A stretch of 64,000 nucleotides of DNA, from NCBI RefSeq assembly GCF_002887595.1, contig NZ_PEBU01000002.1:186001-250000 (forward strand), in the 5' to 3' direction. Position numbers and translations under genes: made by a program. The notes beneath the pieces were generated by a model. It had not been told where the DNA came from and ran no database searches. It saw only the letters and a program-made list of their open reading frames with translations. Every line of letters starts with the position of its first letter. The stretch's first letter is position 1. The DNA comes from Bowmanella denitrificans (GTDB lineage: Bacteria; Pseudomonadota; Gammaproteobacteria; Enterobacterales; Alteromonadaceae). Positions 9,554 through 16,764 of this stretch are shown here, piece after piece.

Positions 9554-10422
9554 GCGTTTTGATTAACAAAGACACTAAAGTCATCTGCCAAGGCTTTACT
9601 GGCGGTCAGGGCACATTCCACTCTGAGCAAGCCATTGCCTATGGTACGCAAATGGTGGGCGGTGTTACGCCTGGTAAAGGCGGTACTACGCACCTGGGTC
9701 TGCCGGTATTTGATACCGTTAAAGAAGCGGTTGCTGCCACTGGCGCCACGGCGTCTGTTATCTACGTACCTGCGCCTTTCTGTAAAGACTCTATCGTTGA
9801 AGCGGCAGATGCCGGTATTGAGCTGATTGTGTGTATCACCGAAGGTATCCCCACTATCGATATGCTGTTTGTGAAGGAGTACATCACGCAGAAAGGTGTA
9901 CGTATGATCGGTCCAAACTGCCCAGGTGTGATCACCCCTGGAGAGTGTAAGATTGGTATCATGCCTGGTCACATTCACAAGCCGGGTAAAGTGGGTATCG
10001 TATCCCGTTCAGGTACGCTGACCTATGAAGCGGTTAAACAAACCACTGATGAAGGCTTCGGCCAGTCCACTTGTGTGGGCATTGGTGGTGACCCTATCCC
10101 AGGTTCTAACTTCATCGATATCCTGAAGTTGTTCCAGGAAGATCCGCAAACCGAAGCCATCATCATGATCGGTGAAATCGGCGGCACGGCTGAAGAAGAA
10201 GCGGCGGCATTCATCAAAGAAAACGTCACTAAGCCAGTGGTTTCCTACATTGCCGGTGTCACTGCACCTCCAGGCAAGCGTATGGGCCACGCCGGTGCCA
10301 TCATCTCTGGTGGTAAAGGCACGGCGGATGAGAAATTCAAAGCCCTGCAAGACGCTGGTGTGACTACCGTGCGTTCTTTGGCCGATATCGGTAAAGCGCT
10401 GCGCGAGCGTACTGGCTGGTAA
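9550..10422 (+). CDS. sucD: Succinyl-CoA synthetase alpha subunit SucD
   Basis: Alpha subunit of succinyl-CoA synthetase, binding CoA and carrying the catalytic phosphohistidine. The 290-residue product shows the CoA-binding start [19 protein letters not shown], the segment [12 protein letters not shown], the [13 protein letters not shown] loop, and the active-site histidine in GHAGAI near residue 246. It overlaps sucC by 4 bases and is followed by a strong terminator, which closes the TCA block. Confidence 0.97.
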   Translation: MSVLINKDTKVICQGFTGGQGTFHSEQAIAYGTQMVGGVTPGKGGTTHLGLPVFDTVKEAVAATGATASVIYVPAPFCKDSIVEAADAGIELIVCITEGIPTIDMLFVKEYITQKGVRMIGPNCPGVITPGECKIGIMPGHIHKPGKVGIVSRSGTLTYEAVKQTTDEGFGQSTCVGIGGDPIPGSNFIDILKLFQEDPQTEAIIMIGEIGGTAEEEAAAFIKENVTKPVVSYIAGVTAPPGKRMGHAGAIISGGKGTADEKFKALQDAGVTTVRSLADIGKALRERTGW

Positions 10423-10473
10423 ACAGCAGTTACGCGCTTCGGGCCGCTAGATGCGAGCTTCAAGCTAAAAGTC

Positions 10474-10500
10474 AAAAACCCGCTTCGGCGGGTTTTTTTG
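10474..10500 (+). terminator. Rho-independent terminator after sucD
   Basis: A GC-rich stem AACCCGC/GCGGGTT (77-83 with 88-94 of this block) closes on a TTCG tetraloop and is followed by a run of Ts. It ends the sucABCD transcript. Confidence 0.9.
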
Positions 10501-10553
10501 TTTTTTACCGCTGCGGCGCTGTGAGCGCTGAGATTTTAATAGCATTAATGGAA

Positions 10554-10629
10554 AACCACAGAGGCACAGAGGGCACGGAGCAGGGCTTTTTGAGGCTTTT
10601 AACTCTGTGTTCTTTGTGCCTCTGTGGTT
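10554..10629. repeat. Palindromic intergenic repeat with 15-bp perfect inverted ends
   Basis: The ends AACCACAGAGGCACA (10554-10568) and its exact complement (10615-10629) bracket about 46 bases. The inner part continues the imperfect pairing (CAGAGGGCAC... / ...GTGTTCTTTG). Related CACAGAG/CACGAAG palindromes are scattered in many environmental bacterial genomes. It starts the repeat-rich zone after sucD. Confidence 0.7.
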
Positions 10630-10662
10630 ATTATCGTTTTGTTGGGCTGCGGGTCAACTGAC

Positions 10663-10840
10663 GCTGTTCAATCTAAAAGTTTCACCAACAGGAAACTTTT
10701 CTCGCAGAGCCGCTGAGAACCCAGAGGCATTAAAAGCACTAAATACCTCGGCGAGCTTTTCTCTGCGCCCTCTGCGTCACCGTGAGAGGTATTCCAACAT
10801 CGGCCGAAGGTTGGCTTGTGTCTTTTCGTGTAGTTGGTGG
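10663..10840. repeat. Direct repeat A, copy 1
   Basis: About 178 bases beginning GCTGTTCAATCTAAA and running through TCTCGCAGAGCCGCTGAGAA to GGCCGAAGGTTGG. It recurs at 10992-11168 with roughly 85-90 percent identity. The open frame across it has no coding resemblance. Confidence 0.8.
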
Positions 10841-10890
10841 TCGTCCATTTTATTAAAACGAAGGGCGATGGAGATCGCCCACTCTTCGTG

Positions 10891-10979
10891 TTCTTCTGAT
10901 CTTCGTGGTAGAGCGATAGTCACCTGTGAAAGGCTTGGATACCTTACGCCCCTGTCATATATGAAACGCCGTTCGTGGC
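10891..10979. repeat. Direct repeat B, copy 1
   Basis: About 90 bases beginning TTCTTCTGATCTTCGTGG, repeated at 11287-11383. The core GATCTTCGTGG also recurs inverted at 16765-16785, tying this block to the other intergenic repeat near 16.8 kb. Confidence 0.8.
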
Positions 10980-10991
10980 GCGCCAGGTGAA

Positions 10992-11168
10992 GCTGTTCAA
11001 TCTAAATAGTTTCACCAACAGGAAACTTTTCTCGCAGAGCCGCTGAGAACTCAGAGGCATTAAAAACACTAAATACCTCGGCGAGCCTTTCTCTGCGGTC
11101 CCTGCGTCACCGCGAGAGGTATTCCTAAATCGGCCGAAGGTTGGTTTGTGCTTCTTTTTGTAGTTCGA
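10992..11168. repeat. Direct repeat A, copy 2
   Basis: Second copy of the 10663-10840 block. Together with repeat B the order is A1-B1-A2-(MITE end)-(24-mers)-B2, as expected from a tandem duplication of an A-B unit with later insertion between A2 and B2. Confidence 0.8.
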
Positions 11169-11196
11169 CCGACCGGGAATTTTTTAGCGGGGGTCA
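11166..11196 (-). repeat. Orphan end of the MITE-like element
   Basis: The string GACCGGGAATTTTTTAGCGG followed by GGGTCAAAGCG matches the inner end of the 11431-11687 element and its flank (11664-11697). Only one end is present. It is either a truncated copy or part of a longer repeat shared by both places. Confidence 0.6.
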
Positions 11197-11230
11197 AAGC
11201 GCCCCCTGAAAAGGAGTCATAGTGAAAACA

Positions 11231-11278
11231 AGTGGATCAGATTTCAATTGTTGGAGTGGATCAGTTTTGCATTGTTGG
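11231..11278. repeat. Two tandem 24-bp repeats (possible insertion-sequence end relic)
   Basis: Two adjacent 24-mers, 11231-11254 and 11255-11278, both start AGTGGATCAG and end ATTGTTGG and differ at about four positions. Multiple short end repeats of this type occur at the termini of some insertion sequences, such as the IS21 family. No transposase is present, so this would be a relic at most. Confidence 0.5.
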
Positions 11279-11286
11279 TAACAGTA

Positions 11287-11383
11287 TTCTTCTGATCTTC
11301 GTGGTAGAGCGATAGTCACCTGTGAAAGGCTTGGATACCTGACGTCCTTGTCTTATATGACACGTCGTCCGTGGCGTGCCAGT
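11287..11383. repeat. Direct repeat B, copy 2
   Basis: Second copy of the 10891-10979 block, slightly diverged. It is followed by about 45 bases without features before the left MITE-like element. Confidence 0.8.
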
Positions 11384-11430
11384 CCCATTTCTTTACTGCG
11401 CGGTAAATAAACGAGACGCAAAGAAAGCGC

Positions 11431-11687
11431 GCCCGCTGGATTCCCAACTACGTCAGTCCAGGGCACTACTAAAAGGCGGTGTGAAAAAGTTTTGATTTAC
11501 GGCTTCCTGCCTTCAATCAAAAGTCCACTTCGGGCATCCTCTGCCCTCTCGATAGCATCTGAATTTGCTGCGCGCTCTCGCAGATTCCGGGCGATGCCAT
11601 CCCAGACGCGTCTTCCACTCAATTTTCTCCCAGCAAATTGCCCGCCTTTTAGCAGCCCCCTGAACCGACTGGGAATTTTTTAGCGGG
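11431..11687 (-). mobile_element. MITE-like element, left copy
   Basis: 257 bases, almost the exact reverse complement of 13976-14233. The element itself has imperfect terminal inverted repeats of about 45 bases: one end reads CCCGCTAAAAAATTCCC..GTCGGTTCAGGG, the other GCCCGCTGGATTCCC..GTCAGTCCAGGG. Both continue into a CT-x-CT-AAAAGG stretch. It encodes no protein; the 63-residue frame inside is not gene-like. Confidence 0.8.
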
Positions 11688-11689
11688 AG

Positions 11690-11890
11690 TCAAAGCGGCT
11701 CGGGCCGCTTAGGGGGATACAACAGTTGATGTATCAGGCATTGATATTGTTGTTCAGTTGCACTGGCGGTAGTGACAAATCGTGTAAAAACAAAGCATTC
11801 CATTAGAATACAATTTCCATTAGCATCAACCGGACCAAGAACAAGATCTATCAGACCGTCCAACAGACGTTTATCTGTCACGGACGACAT
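11690..11890 (-). CDS. Short hypothetical ORF at the left edge of the cassette array
   Basis: A 66-residue frame starting MSSVTDKRLLDGLIDLVLGP with no family I recognise, no signal peptide and no membrane segment. Its last codons run into the inner flank of the left MITE-like element, so it may be the truncated remainder of a reversed cassette gene. It could also be a chance frame; it is listed because it fills the only gap before the first clear cassette. Confidence 0.25.
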   Translation of the reverse strand: MSSVTDKRLLDGLIDLVLGPVDANGNCILMECFVFTRFVTTASATEQQYQCLIHQLLYPPKRPEPL

Positions 11891-11938
11891 GACAGATAAA
11901 ACGCTAAACTATTAGGCATTTCAAGGAGACACAATCCT

Positions 11939-12379
11939 ATGTCAGATTATTCTCTCAATCTGTCGAAGGAGCATCTAGCATTCGCGGCCACGATGCTTAG
12001 TCTTGCATGGGCAATATTTTCTTGGACGTACCAGAATCGGTCGGTTGCGCTACGAGACAAGATCAAGTCGGATCTAGAGATTCTGGAGAAGTTGAAAGTA
12101 GCGTTTGGTGAAGGCCATGAAACTACAAAGCAGGCAGAGCAATATGTGCTTGGGTTGCTTGCGCAGCAATATGCCAATGACTCATCTAGACCGGCAGTAT
12201 TTATCTCGTGGCCGGATCTAGCACTAGGAATTTTTCTACTGGTTGTCGCAGGAGTGTGGGCCAGCTTAGGGGAAATGCAAAGTTGGCATACTTACGTTGC
12301 TATCATAATGGTTTTTGTGGCTTTTGGTGCATTTCTTAATGCTTTTGATCGTAACGCACGGCAATGGCGAAATGCCTAA
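11939..12379 (+). CDS. Cassette gene 1: three-helix membrane protein of unknown function
   Basis: A 146-residue protein with an N-terminal hydrophobic segment (about residues 10-30), a charged, helical cytoplasmic-type middle (residues 34-85, rich in Lys/Glu) and two closely spaced membrane segments (about 90-110 and 115-135). I do not recognise a family. The ATG at 11939 has an AAGGAGA ribosome site 9 bases upstream. The stop codon TAA lies inside the first arm of attC1 (GCCTAAC), the classical cassette layout. A TTAGGC at 11912-11917 may mark the cassette's 5' boundary. Confidence 0.7.
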   Translation: MSDYSLNLSKEHLAFAATMLSLAWAIFSWTYQNRSVALRDKIKSDLEILEKLKVAFGEGHETTKQAEQYVLGLLAQQYANDSSRPAVFISWPDLALGIFLLVVAGVWASLGEMQSWHTYVAIIMVFVAFGAFLNAFDRNARQWRNA

Positions 12380-12454
12380 CAAGTGCCATCAAAAACACGC
12401 CCTTTGGGCGCTCGACTCGCTACACGTTGCTCGCGTTTGTGGCGGGCGTTATAT
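12374..12454 (+). other. attC recombination site 1
   Basis: 81 bases running from the inverse core GCCTAAC (a perfect RYYYAAC) to the core GTTATAT. The outer arms TAACAAGTGCCA and TGGCGGGCGTTA pair imperfectly, and an inner CGCCCTTTGGGCG hairpin lies between them. The first arm contains the stop codon of cassette gene 1. Size, arms and position fit an integron attC site. Confidence 0.8.
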
Positions 12455-12467
12455 TTCATAGGTCCGC

Positions 12468-12896
12468 ATGACGATCTTTTTCTATACAAAGACAGATGAG
12501 TTTGGCGAATTCAGTAACTTCTCAAAGTTCGGTGTTGAGATGGACGGGGTTTGGTGGCCTACTGTAGAACACTACTTTCAGGCTCAAAAATTTGAAGATA
12601 AAGAATACCGAGAAAAAAATCAGAACAGCCCATACCTCTAAAATTGCTGCTGAACTTGGCAGGAGCCGGAAAGTAGCCATAAGAACTGATTGGGAACAGG
12701 TTAGGATAACATTATGTATGAAGCAGTCCTGAAAAAATTCCAAACCCATCCTAAGCTCGCCGAGTTACTTAAGTCCACAGGAGCTCAAGACATCGTTGAG
12801 AATGCGCCGGGTGATTATTACTGGGGTTGCGGTCAAGATGGGACTGGCAAAAATAAACTAGGAAGGATTTTGGCTAGGGTTCGCGATGACATATAA
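12468..12896 (+). pseudogene. Cassette gene 2: NADAR (YbiA-like) protein broken by two compensating frameshifts
   Basis: NADAR-family proteins are N-glycosidases, including YbiA in riboflavin-intermediate hydrolysis and members acting on ADP-ribose-linked substrates. Frame 1 gives FSNFSKFGVEMDGVWWPTVE and HYFQAQKFED. At a run of seven As (about 12609-12615) the frame shifts by one and continues as IRTAHTSKIAAELGRSRKV. Near 12708 a missing base (GTTAGG-ATAAC) returns it to the first frame, giving MYEAVLKKFQTHPKLAELL, DYYWGCGQDGTGKNKLGR and a stop at 12894-12896. The first and last parts are in the same frame, so one inserted and one deleted base explain the damage. Homopolymer sequencing error is an alternative. 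The stop sits in attC2. Confidence 0.8.
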
Positions 12897-12980
12897 CAAG
12901 TTGTTGTTATTCGTTACGGCCACAAAAAGCGTGGCGTCCACCGGACGCGCTAACGCGCGCCGCAAAGCAAAGCGTTAAGC
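12891..12980 (+). other. attC recombination site 2
   Basis: 90 bases from ATATAAC, which overlaps the stop codon of the NADAR frame, to a perfect core GTTAAGC (12974-12980). Internal complementary arms (GGCCAC.. and GCGCGCCGC) can fold. The first core departs from RYYYAAC at one base. Confidence 0.75.
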
Positions 12981-12996
12981 TTTTAAGGAATCGAGA

Positions 12997-13461
12997 ATGT
13001 GGCCATTTAAAAAGAAAAACCAAAAATCAATTGAAGATTTAAATTCTGATGATCATTCATGGTCAGTATTGGAAGCCTCTGGAGAAACTGGGCCCATTAT
13101 AATCCGGTTGAATGAATCGGCTAAGGAGTGGGCAAAGCATCCAGATTTAAATATTCGTGTCGGGTTTGCAATTCCTTTAAAAAATCCGAATCCCGATGGT
13201 ATGCCAGACCCAGAAGAGAATGAGAAATTTGCGGAAATTGAGGATGGAATTACAAGTTTGGTTTTGCTAACTGGCCCTTCCATTCAAGTATTGGCTATAA
13301 CTACTGGCACATTCAAAGAGTTTGTCTTTTATATCCAAAATGCTTCGGGTATAGAAAATGCACATAAACAAGCAATCGAAAAATATCCAAACTATGAAGT
13401 ACAGTGTTACGGCGAAAATGATCCTAAATGGGTTGGTTATTTTCAGTGGCAAAAAGCTTAA
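12997..13461 (+). CDS. Cassette gene 3: DUF695-type protein
   Basis: A 154-residue soluble protein with no signal peptide. It resembles DUF695 proteins in order and spacing: an N-terminal W-x-V segment, GETGPIIIRLNES, GMPDPEENEKFAEIED, the central TTGTFKEFVFYIQN strand pair and the C-terminal ENDPKWVGYFQW. The function of this family is not established. The AAGGAAT ribosome site precedes the ATG at 12997. Base composition is clearly AT-richer than the core genes. The stop overlaps the first arm of attC3. Confidence 0.75.
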   Translation: MWPFKKKNQKSIEDLNSDDHSWSVLEASGETGPIIIRLNESAKEWAKHPDLNIRVGFAIPLKNPNPDGMPDPEENEKFAEIEDGITSLVLLTGPSIQVLAITTGTFKEFVFYIQNASGIENAHKQAIEKYPNYEVQCYGENDPKWVGYFQWQKA

Positions 13462-13548
13462 CCAGGTAATGTTATTACGCGCTGAAAAACACGCTTTGGA
13501 CTGGCTTTACGCTGCGCTCCAAGCCAGCCCCAAATTACGGCGTTAAGC
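13456..13548 (+). other. attC recombination site 3
   Basis: 93 bases from a perfect inverse core GCTTAAC (13456-13462, containing the stop codon) to a perfect core GTTAAGC (13542-13548). The inner GACTGGCTTTACGCTG / CTCCAAGCCAGCC arms form the usual stem. This is the best-formed attC of the set. Confidence 0.85.
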
Positions 13549-13550
13549 GT

Positions 13551-13952
13551 ATGGTGAAGTTAGTGCTAACGTCATTGCTCTTGGCTTTCTCGCTGGCTAG
13601 TGAATCTTGTCCTATCAGCCCATTTAAGCGAGTTACTATGGAGCATGAAAGATTCCTTGAGGAATCAAATATAGTTTTTTTTGGCAGCCTGGATTCTGAA
13701 GAGATAGACGAAGAGGCAATGGAGCAAGTAGCAACGTTTACCGTCATCAAATCCTATAAAGGTAATGTCAGCGGAAAAGTTACTATCATAAATAAACTTA
13801 GCAGCAGTTGTTCCCGCACATTCCAGGCGCCAAAAAGTGCATTTTATGTTTATGCCAAGGCGACCGAGCAACGCGCTATTTATCAAATTTCGGGGTTTGC
13901 TTCGTTTGTGCCATTAAGTAACGCACAAGAGTATGAATGGTCACCGGAGTAA
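13551..13952 (+). CDS. Cassette gene 4: secreted protein, possibly netrin/TIMP-like fold
   Basis: 133 residues with a signal-peptide-like start (MVKLVLTSLLLAFSLASE). The mature part begins at a Cys and has the pattern of small secreted OB-fold (TIMP/netrin-like) proteins: an exposed early Cys, a 'VFFGSLDS' strand, 'ATFTVIKSYKG' and a later SCSRTFQAPKSAFYVYAKA. The family call is an inference from pattern, not from a decisive motif. Its ATG follows the core of attC3 by only 2 bases. The truncated attC lies 4 bases after its stop. Confidence 0.6.
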   Translation: MVKLVLTSLLLAFSLASESCPISPFKRVTMEHERFLEESNIVFFGSLDSEEIDEEAMEQVATFTVIKSYKGNVSGKVTIINKLSSSCSRTFQAPKSAFYVYAKATEQRAIYQISGFASFVPLSNAQEYEWSPE

Positions 13953-13955
13953 AAC

Positions 13956-13975
13956 GCTTAACAAAGCGTTCAACC
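13956..13975 (+). other. Truncated attC site
   Basis: A perfect inverse core GCTTAAC (13956-13962) lies just after cassette gene 4, but the rest of the site is absent. The right MITE-like element begins about 14 bases later. This suggests that the element, or a recombination between elements, cut the attC. Confidence 0.6.
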
Positions 13976-14233
13976 CCCGCTAAAAAATTCCCGGTCGGTT
14001 CAGGGCGCTGCTTAAAAGGTGGGCAATTTGCTGGGAGAAAATTGAGTGGAAGACGCGTCTGGGATGGCATCGCCCGGAATCTGCGAGAGCGCGCAGCAAA
14101 TTCAGATGCTATCGAGAGGGCAGAGGATGCCCGAAGTGGACTTTTGATTGAAGGCAGGAAGCCGTAAATCAAAACTTTTTCACACCGCCTTTTAGTAGTG
14201 CCCTGGACTGACGTTGTTGGGAATCCAGCGGGC
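13976..14233 (+). mobile_element. MITE-like element, right copy
   Basis: 258 bases, reverse complement of the left copy with only a handful of differences, including one extra T near 14013. It carries the same imperfect terminal inverted repeats. The high identity means the two copies are recent or kept alike by recombination. Confidence 0.8.
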
Positions 14234-14436
14234 TTGTTTGAAAGCTACCTCCCTGTAGCTTTTCCTTCGGACCAGCGTAAAGCTGTCCAAAATCTTTCCC
14301 TAAGATTTTGTCTTTTGGTTACTTTGATTTGCTCTGTAAAGACAATCTGATCTGGAACCAGATTGAACAGCTTTAGCTGGCCTGAAAGGCAACAGGCAGG
14401 ATGTCTGTTGTAAAAGTGACTGGCGCGCAAGGGATT

Positions 14437-14625
14437 GCGTGTCATAAAGGACAAGGAGGTCATGCATTCAAGACCTTGCCATAGCGGTCTTCGCCATGGA
14501 TACTAAAACCGCAATTTGGTTAATCAATGCCATAGTTATAGTTAAATCCTGACATGGACAGTTCTCCCCAATAGTTGTCACTTAAGTTTGGCAAAACTCC
14601 GGAAATAGGGGAGTCCATTTCATTC
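14437..14625 (+). repeat. Upstream element (three-copy family), copy 1
   Basis: Starts near GATTGCGTGTCATAAA, runs through GAGGTCATG, CTTGCCATAG, TTCGCCATGGATACTAAAAC and GACATGGACAGTTCTCCCC, and ends at AACTCCGGAAATAGGGGAG. About 80 percent identical to 16930-17120 over its length. CTCCCC (14553-14558) and GGGGAG (14608-14613) can form a terminal stem. It ends 20 bases before the gene at 14645. Confidence 0.75.
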
Positions 14626-14644
14626 GTTTTGTTTTCAGGTAAGT

Positions 14645-14956
14645 ATGGATACAGTTGAAATTATTTTAGGCACTTTATTGATTCTTTTTTTATGCTTTTG
14701 CGGTGTGTTTGCTCCGATGTTGATGCCACTGTTTGTAAAAGAAGAATTTAAAGGTAAATTTCCTCGCTACATGGATGCAATCCAACCACCGTACGTCTAC
14801 CAATCAAAGTGGTTCAATCCTATAGGCGTCATACTACAAAGGTTGGCACTTTTAGTTTGGATACCCGCATTAACACTCTCTGCGCTCGGCATTATATCCA
14901 ACATGAACGTTAAGAAATTCCTGTATACCCTCGGCTGTCTTCACCATAGATACTGA
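14645..14956 (+). CDS. Small two-helix membrane protein, C-terminus inside a repeat
   Basis: 103 residues with two clear membrane segments (about residues 5-30 and 60-85) separated by a charged loop with FKGKFPRYMDAIQPPYVYQS. I do not recognise a family. The last 10 or so codons (GCLHHRY) lie in the start of upstream-element copy 2. The original gene end may therefore have been replaced by the repeat, or the repeat was acquired within the 3' end. The ATG at 14645 follows CAGGTAAGT. Confidence 0.55.
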   Translation: MDTVEIILGTLLILFLCFCGVFAPMLMPLFVKEEFKGKFPRYMDAIQPPYVYQSKWFNPIGVILQRLALLVWIPALTLSALGIISNMNVKKFLYTLGCLHHRY

Positions 14957-15069
14957 AATTCGGATTAGCTTAATCCAAACCAAAGAAGCAGTTTTAAAAC
15001 AGACATGGACGGTATCCTCAATGGTTACCAGTGAAGCGTGGCCAAACTCCGGGGGAGGGGGAATTCATA
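14929..15069 (+). repeat. Upstream element (three-copy family), copy 2
   Basis: The most diverged copy (about 60-65 percent to copy 1). It keeps the same order of landmarks: TGTCTTCACCATAGATACTG, GACATGGACGGT, then GCCAAACTCCGGGGG at the end. It starts inside the 3' end of the preceding small gene and ends about 98 bases before the serine hydrolase gene. Confidence 0.6.
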
Positions 15070-15166
15070 TGCAAAGACACTTTGTTACAACCTATAAGTT
15101 GCATAACAGTGATCTTTTGTAGAGTCTGAAGTCTTTGATTTTAATGTCTTTAATTAGGGACCATTA

Positions 15167-16516
15167 ATGAGCAAACTGTTTGCAGCATTGTGCTTCACCA
15201 TGTTTATTAGCAGCTGTACGCAAGCGCCGACAACAGCAACTCAAGGTGTAAATAGCCCCGCTGCGCCAAAGCTTGAAAAGAGCGCGCTAGACAATGTGCT
15301 AAACCGATATAAAGACTCTCAGCATTTTATGGGTAGCGTGGCAATTTATCAGTCTGGAAAGCCGGTTTACAGCTATGCATCAGGCTATAGTAACGTTGAG
15401 AACAACACGCTATCAACACCTGAAACACGTTATCGAATTGGTTCGATAACCAAATCCTTTACTGCCCTGCTAATACTTATGGCATATGAGGAAGGCAAGC
15501 TAACACTGGATCAAACACTAGATTTGTTTTATCCGGAAATTGCAAATGCCAATAAAATTACCATAGCGATGTTGTTAAATCACAGCAGCGGTGTAAAAAA
15601 CTACAACAGTATACCTGCTATGCAAACGATGATGTATAGCGGAGTTTCAAAGCAAGAGTTGGTCTCACTAATTAGCAACTTTGATAGTGAATTTGAACCA
15701 GGCACACAAGAGCGTTATAGCAACTCTAATTATATTCTGCTTACCTTTATTTTAGAGAGACTTTATCAAGCAACCTATGCGCAACTGATTAGCGAGAAAA
15801 TAGCAACACCATTAGGGCTAAAAGACACATACTACGGACAGAAAATTGATGTTGAAAAAGGGGAGGCATACTCCTACATAAATGAAAATGGCTATGAGAA
15901 AGCCATAGAAGCAGATGGTTCGGTGATGCTTGGTGCCGGTGGGGTGATATCGACGACTTTGGATTTAGCTAAATTGTTTGATGCGCTATTTGCCGGTAAT
16001 ATTTTAAAGGCCAGCACCTTAGATAAGATGCTGGCGATTAATTATAGCTTTGGCTTGGGAGTCCAAAAATTAACTTATGGCGGCAAAGTCAGTTACGGCC
16101 ACCGTGGTCATGTTGATGAATTTCACTCTGTGGTTTTACATATTCCTGAACAGGGTATGACGCTCGCGATATTGGAAAATGGCAGTTTTAGCGAGCTACC
16201 GGATATTGTCAAAGATATTTATTACGCTTATTTCAGTATGGATGAGAAAGCCTCACAGGCTTTGTTAAACAAGTTTACCGGCCGATTTCAAGAAGCGACA
16301 GATCCCGAACATATTGCCGAGTTTAAAGTAAAAGATGATCAACTGATATTGGTGATTGGTGGCGAATTTGAGGAGCCTTTGCTTTATACCGGTGGCACCG
16401 ATTTTCTGTTTGATCAGTCTTACTCACCTGCTATTACCTTTACCTTCAAAGACGATGGCCAGTCATTGATCTTTAAGCAAGAAAAGGTGGAAGTCGTGAT
16501 GAACCGGATCCAGTAG
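15167..16516 (+). CDS. Serine hydrolase, class C beta-lactamase/penicillin-binding-protein family, lipoprotein
   Basis: 449 residues. The N-terminus is a lipoprotein signal with lipobox ISSC (Cys17), so the enzyme is probably membrane-anchored in the periplasm. The nucleophile motif S-x-x-K is SITK (Ser93, Lys96), the second motif Y-x-N is YSN (Tyr184, Asn186), and the third triad is HRG (312-314). These are the three motifs of the AmpC/EstB/D-aminopeptidase superfamily. A C-terminal beta-rich tail (about 370-449) follows. The substrate cannot be told: peptidase, esterase and beta-lactam hydrolysis are all possible in this family. Codon use is AT-richer than in the core genes. Confidence 0.85.
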   Translation: MSKLFAALCFTMFISSCTQAPTTATQGVNSPAAPKLEKSALDNVLNRYKDSQHFMGSVAIYQSGKPVYSYASGYSNVENNTLSTPETRYRIGSITKSFTALLILMAYEEGKLTLDQTLDLFYPEIANANKITIAMLLNHSSGVKNYNSIPAMQTMMYSGVSKQELVSLISNFDSEFEPGTQERYSNSNYILLTFILERLYQATYAQLISEKIATPLGLKDTYYGQKIDVEKGEAYSYINENGYEKAIEADGSVMLGAGGVISTTLDLAKLFDALFAGNILKASTLDKMLAINYSFGLGVQKLTYGGKVSYGHRGHVDEFHSVVLHIPEQGMTLAILENGSFSELPDIVKDIYYAYFSMDEKASQALLNKFTGRFQEATDPEHIAEFKVKDDQLILVIGGEFEEPLLYTGGTDFLFDQSYSPAITFTFKDDGQSLIFKQEKVEVVMNRIQ

Positions 16517-16595
16517 GCTGTATTGTTGAAACATCAATAAAGGGGTCAACTGAGCCAAAGCTTTGCCCCTAAGCGACCCGAGCCGCTTTGTGCCC

Positions 16596-16715
16596 TCCGC
16601 TTAAAAATTCCCGGTTAGTTCAGCGCGCGGCTAAAAGGGGGGCAGTTTGCTGGGAGTTGATTGAGTGGAATATGTGTTTCGGGTGACCTTGCCCGGAATT
16701 ATAAGTCTATTTTTA
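16596..16715 (+). repeat. Diverged partial copy of the MITE-like element
   Basis: Starts CCGCTTAAAAATTCCCGGTT, continues GTTCAGCGCG, CTAAAAGG and CAGTTTGCTGGGAG, and breaks down after TTGCCCGGAAT. It matches about the first 90 bases of the right MITE-like copy (13976 onward). It shows that the element is a resident repeat family, not only a pair. Confidence 0.65.
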
Positions 16716-16764
16716 CGAATCTGACGGCAAACCCCATATCCGGTTTTATCGAGTAGTGATTTTT

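Larger units (their letters stand above)
11431..14233. mobile_element. Cassette unit bracketed by inverted MITE-like elements (integron-mobilisation-unit-like)
   Basis: A near-identical element lies inverted at both ends (11431-11687 and 13976-14233). Between them are at least four cassette-type genes, three complete attC sites and one truncated attC. No integron integrase, transposase or attI is visible in the window. Known family context: clusters of attC sites without integrase, and 'integron mobilisation units' in which two MITEs carry cassettes and depend on a transposase in trans. No clear target-site duplication is visible outside the two ends, so movement as one piece is an inference. 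Confidence 0.65.

Noticed and set aside
11492-11683. A 63-residue frame, also found in the inverted copy at 13876-14172
   Set aside because: It is the same chance frame in both MITE-like copies. The elements have terminal repeats and no gene-like features.
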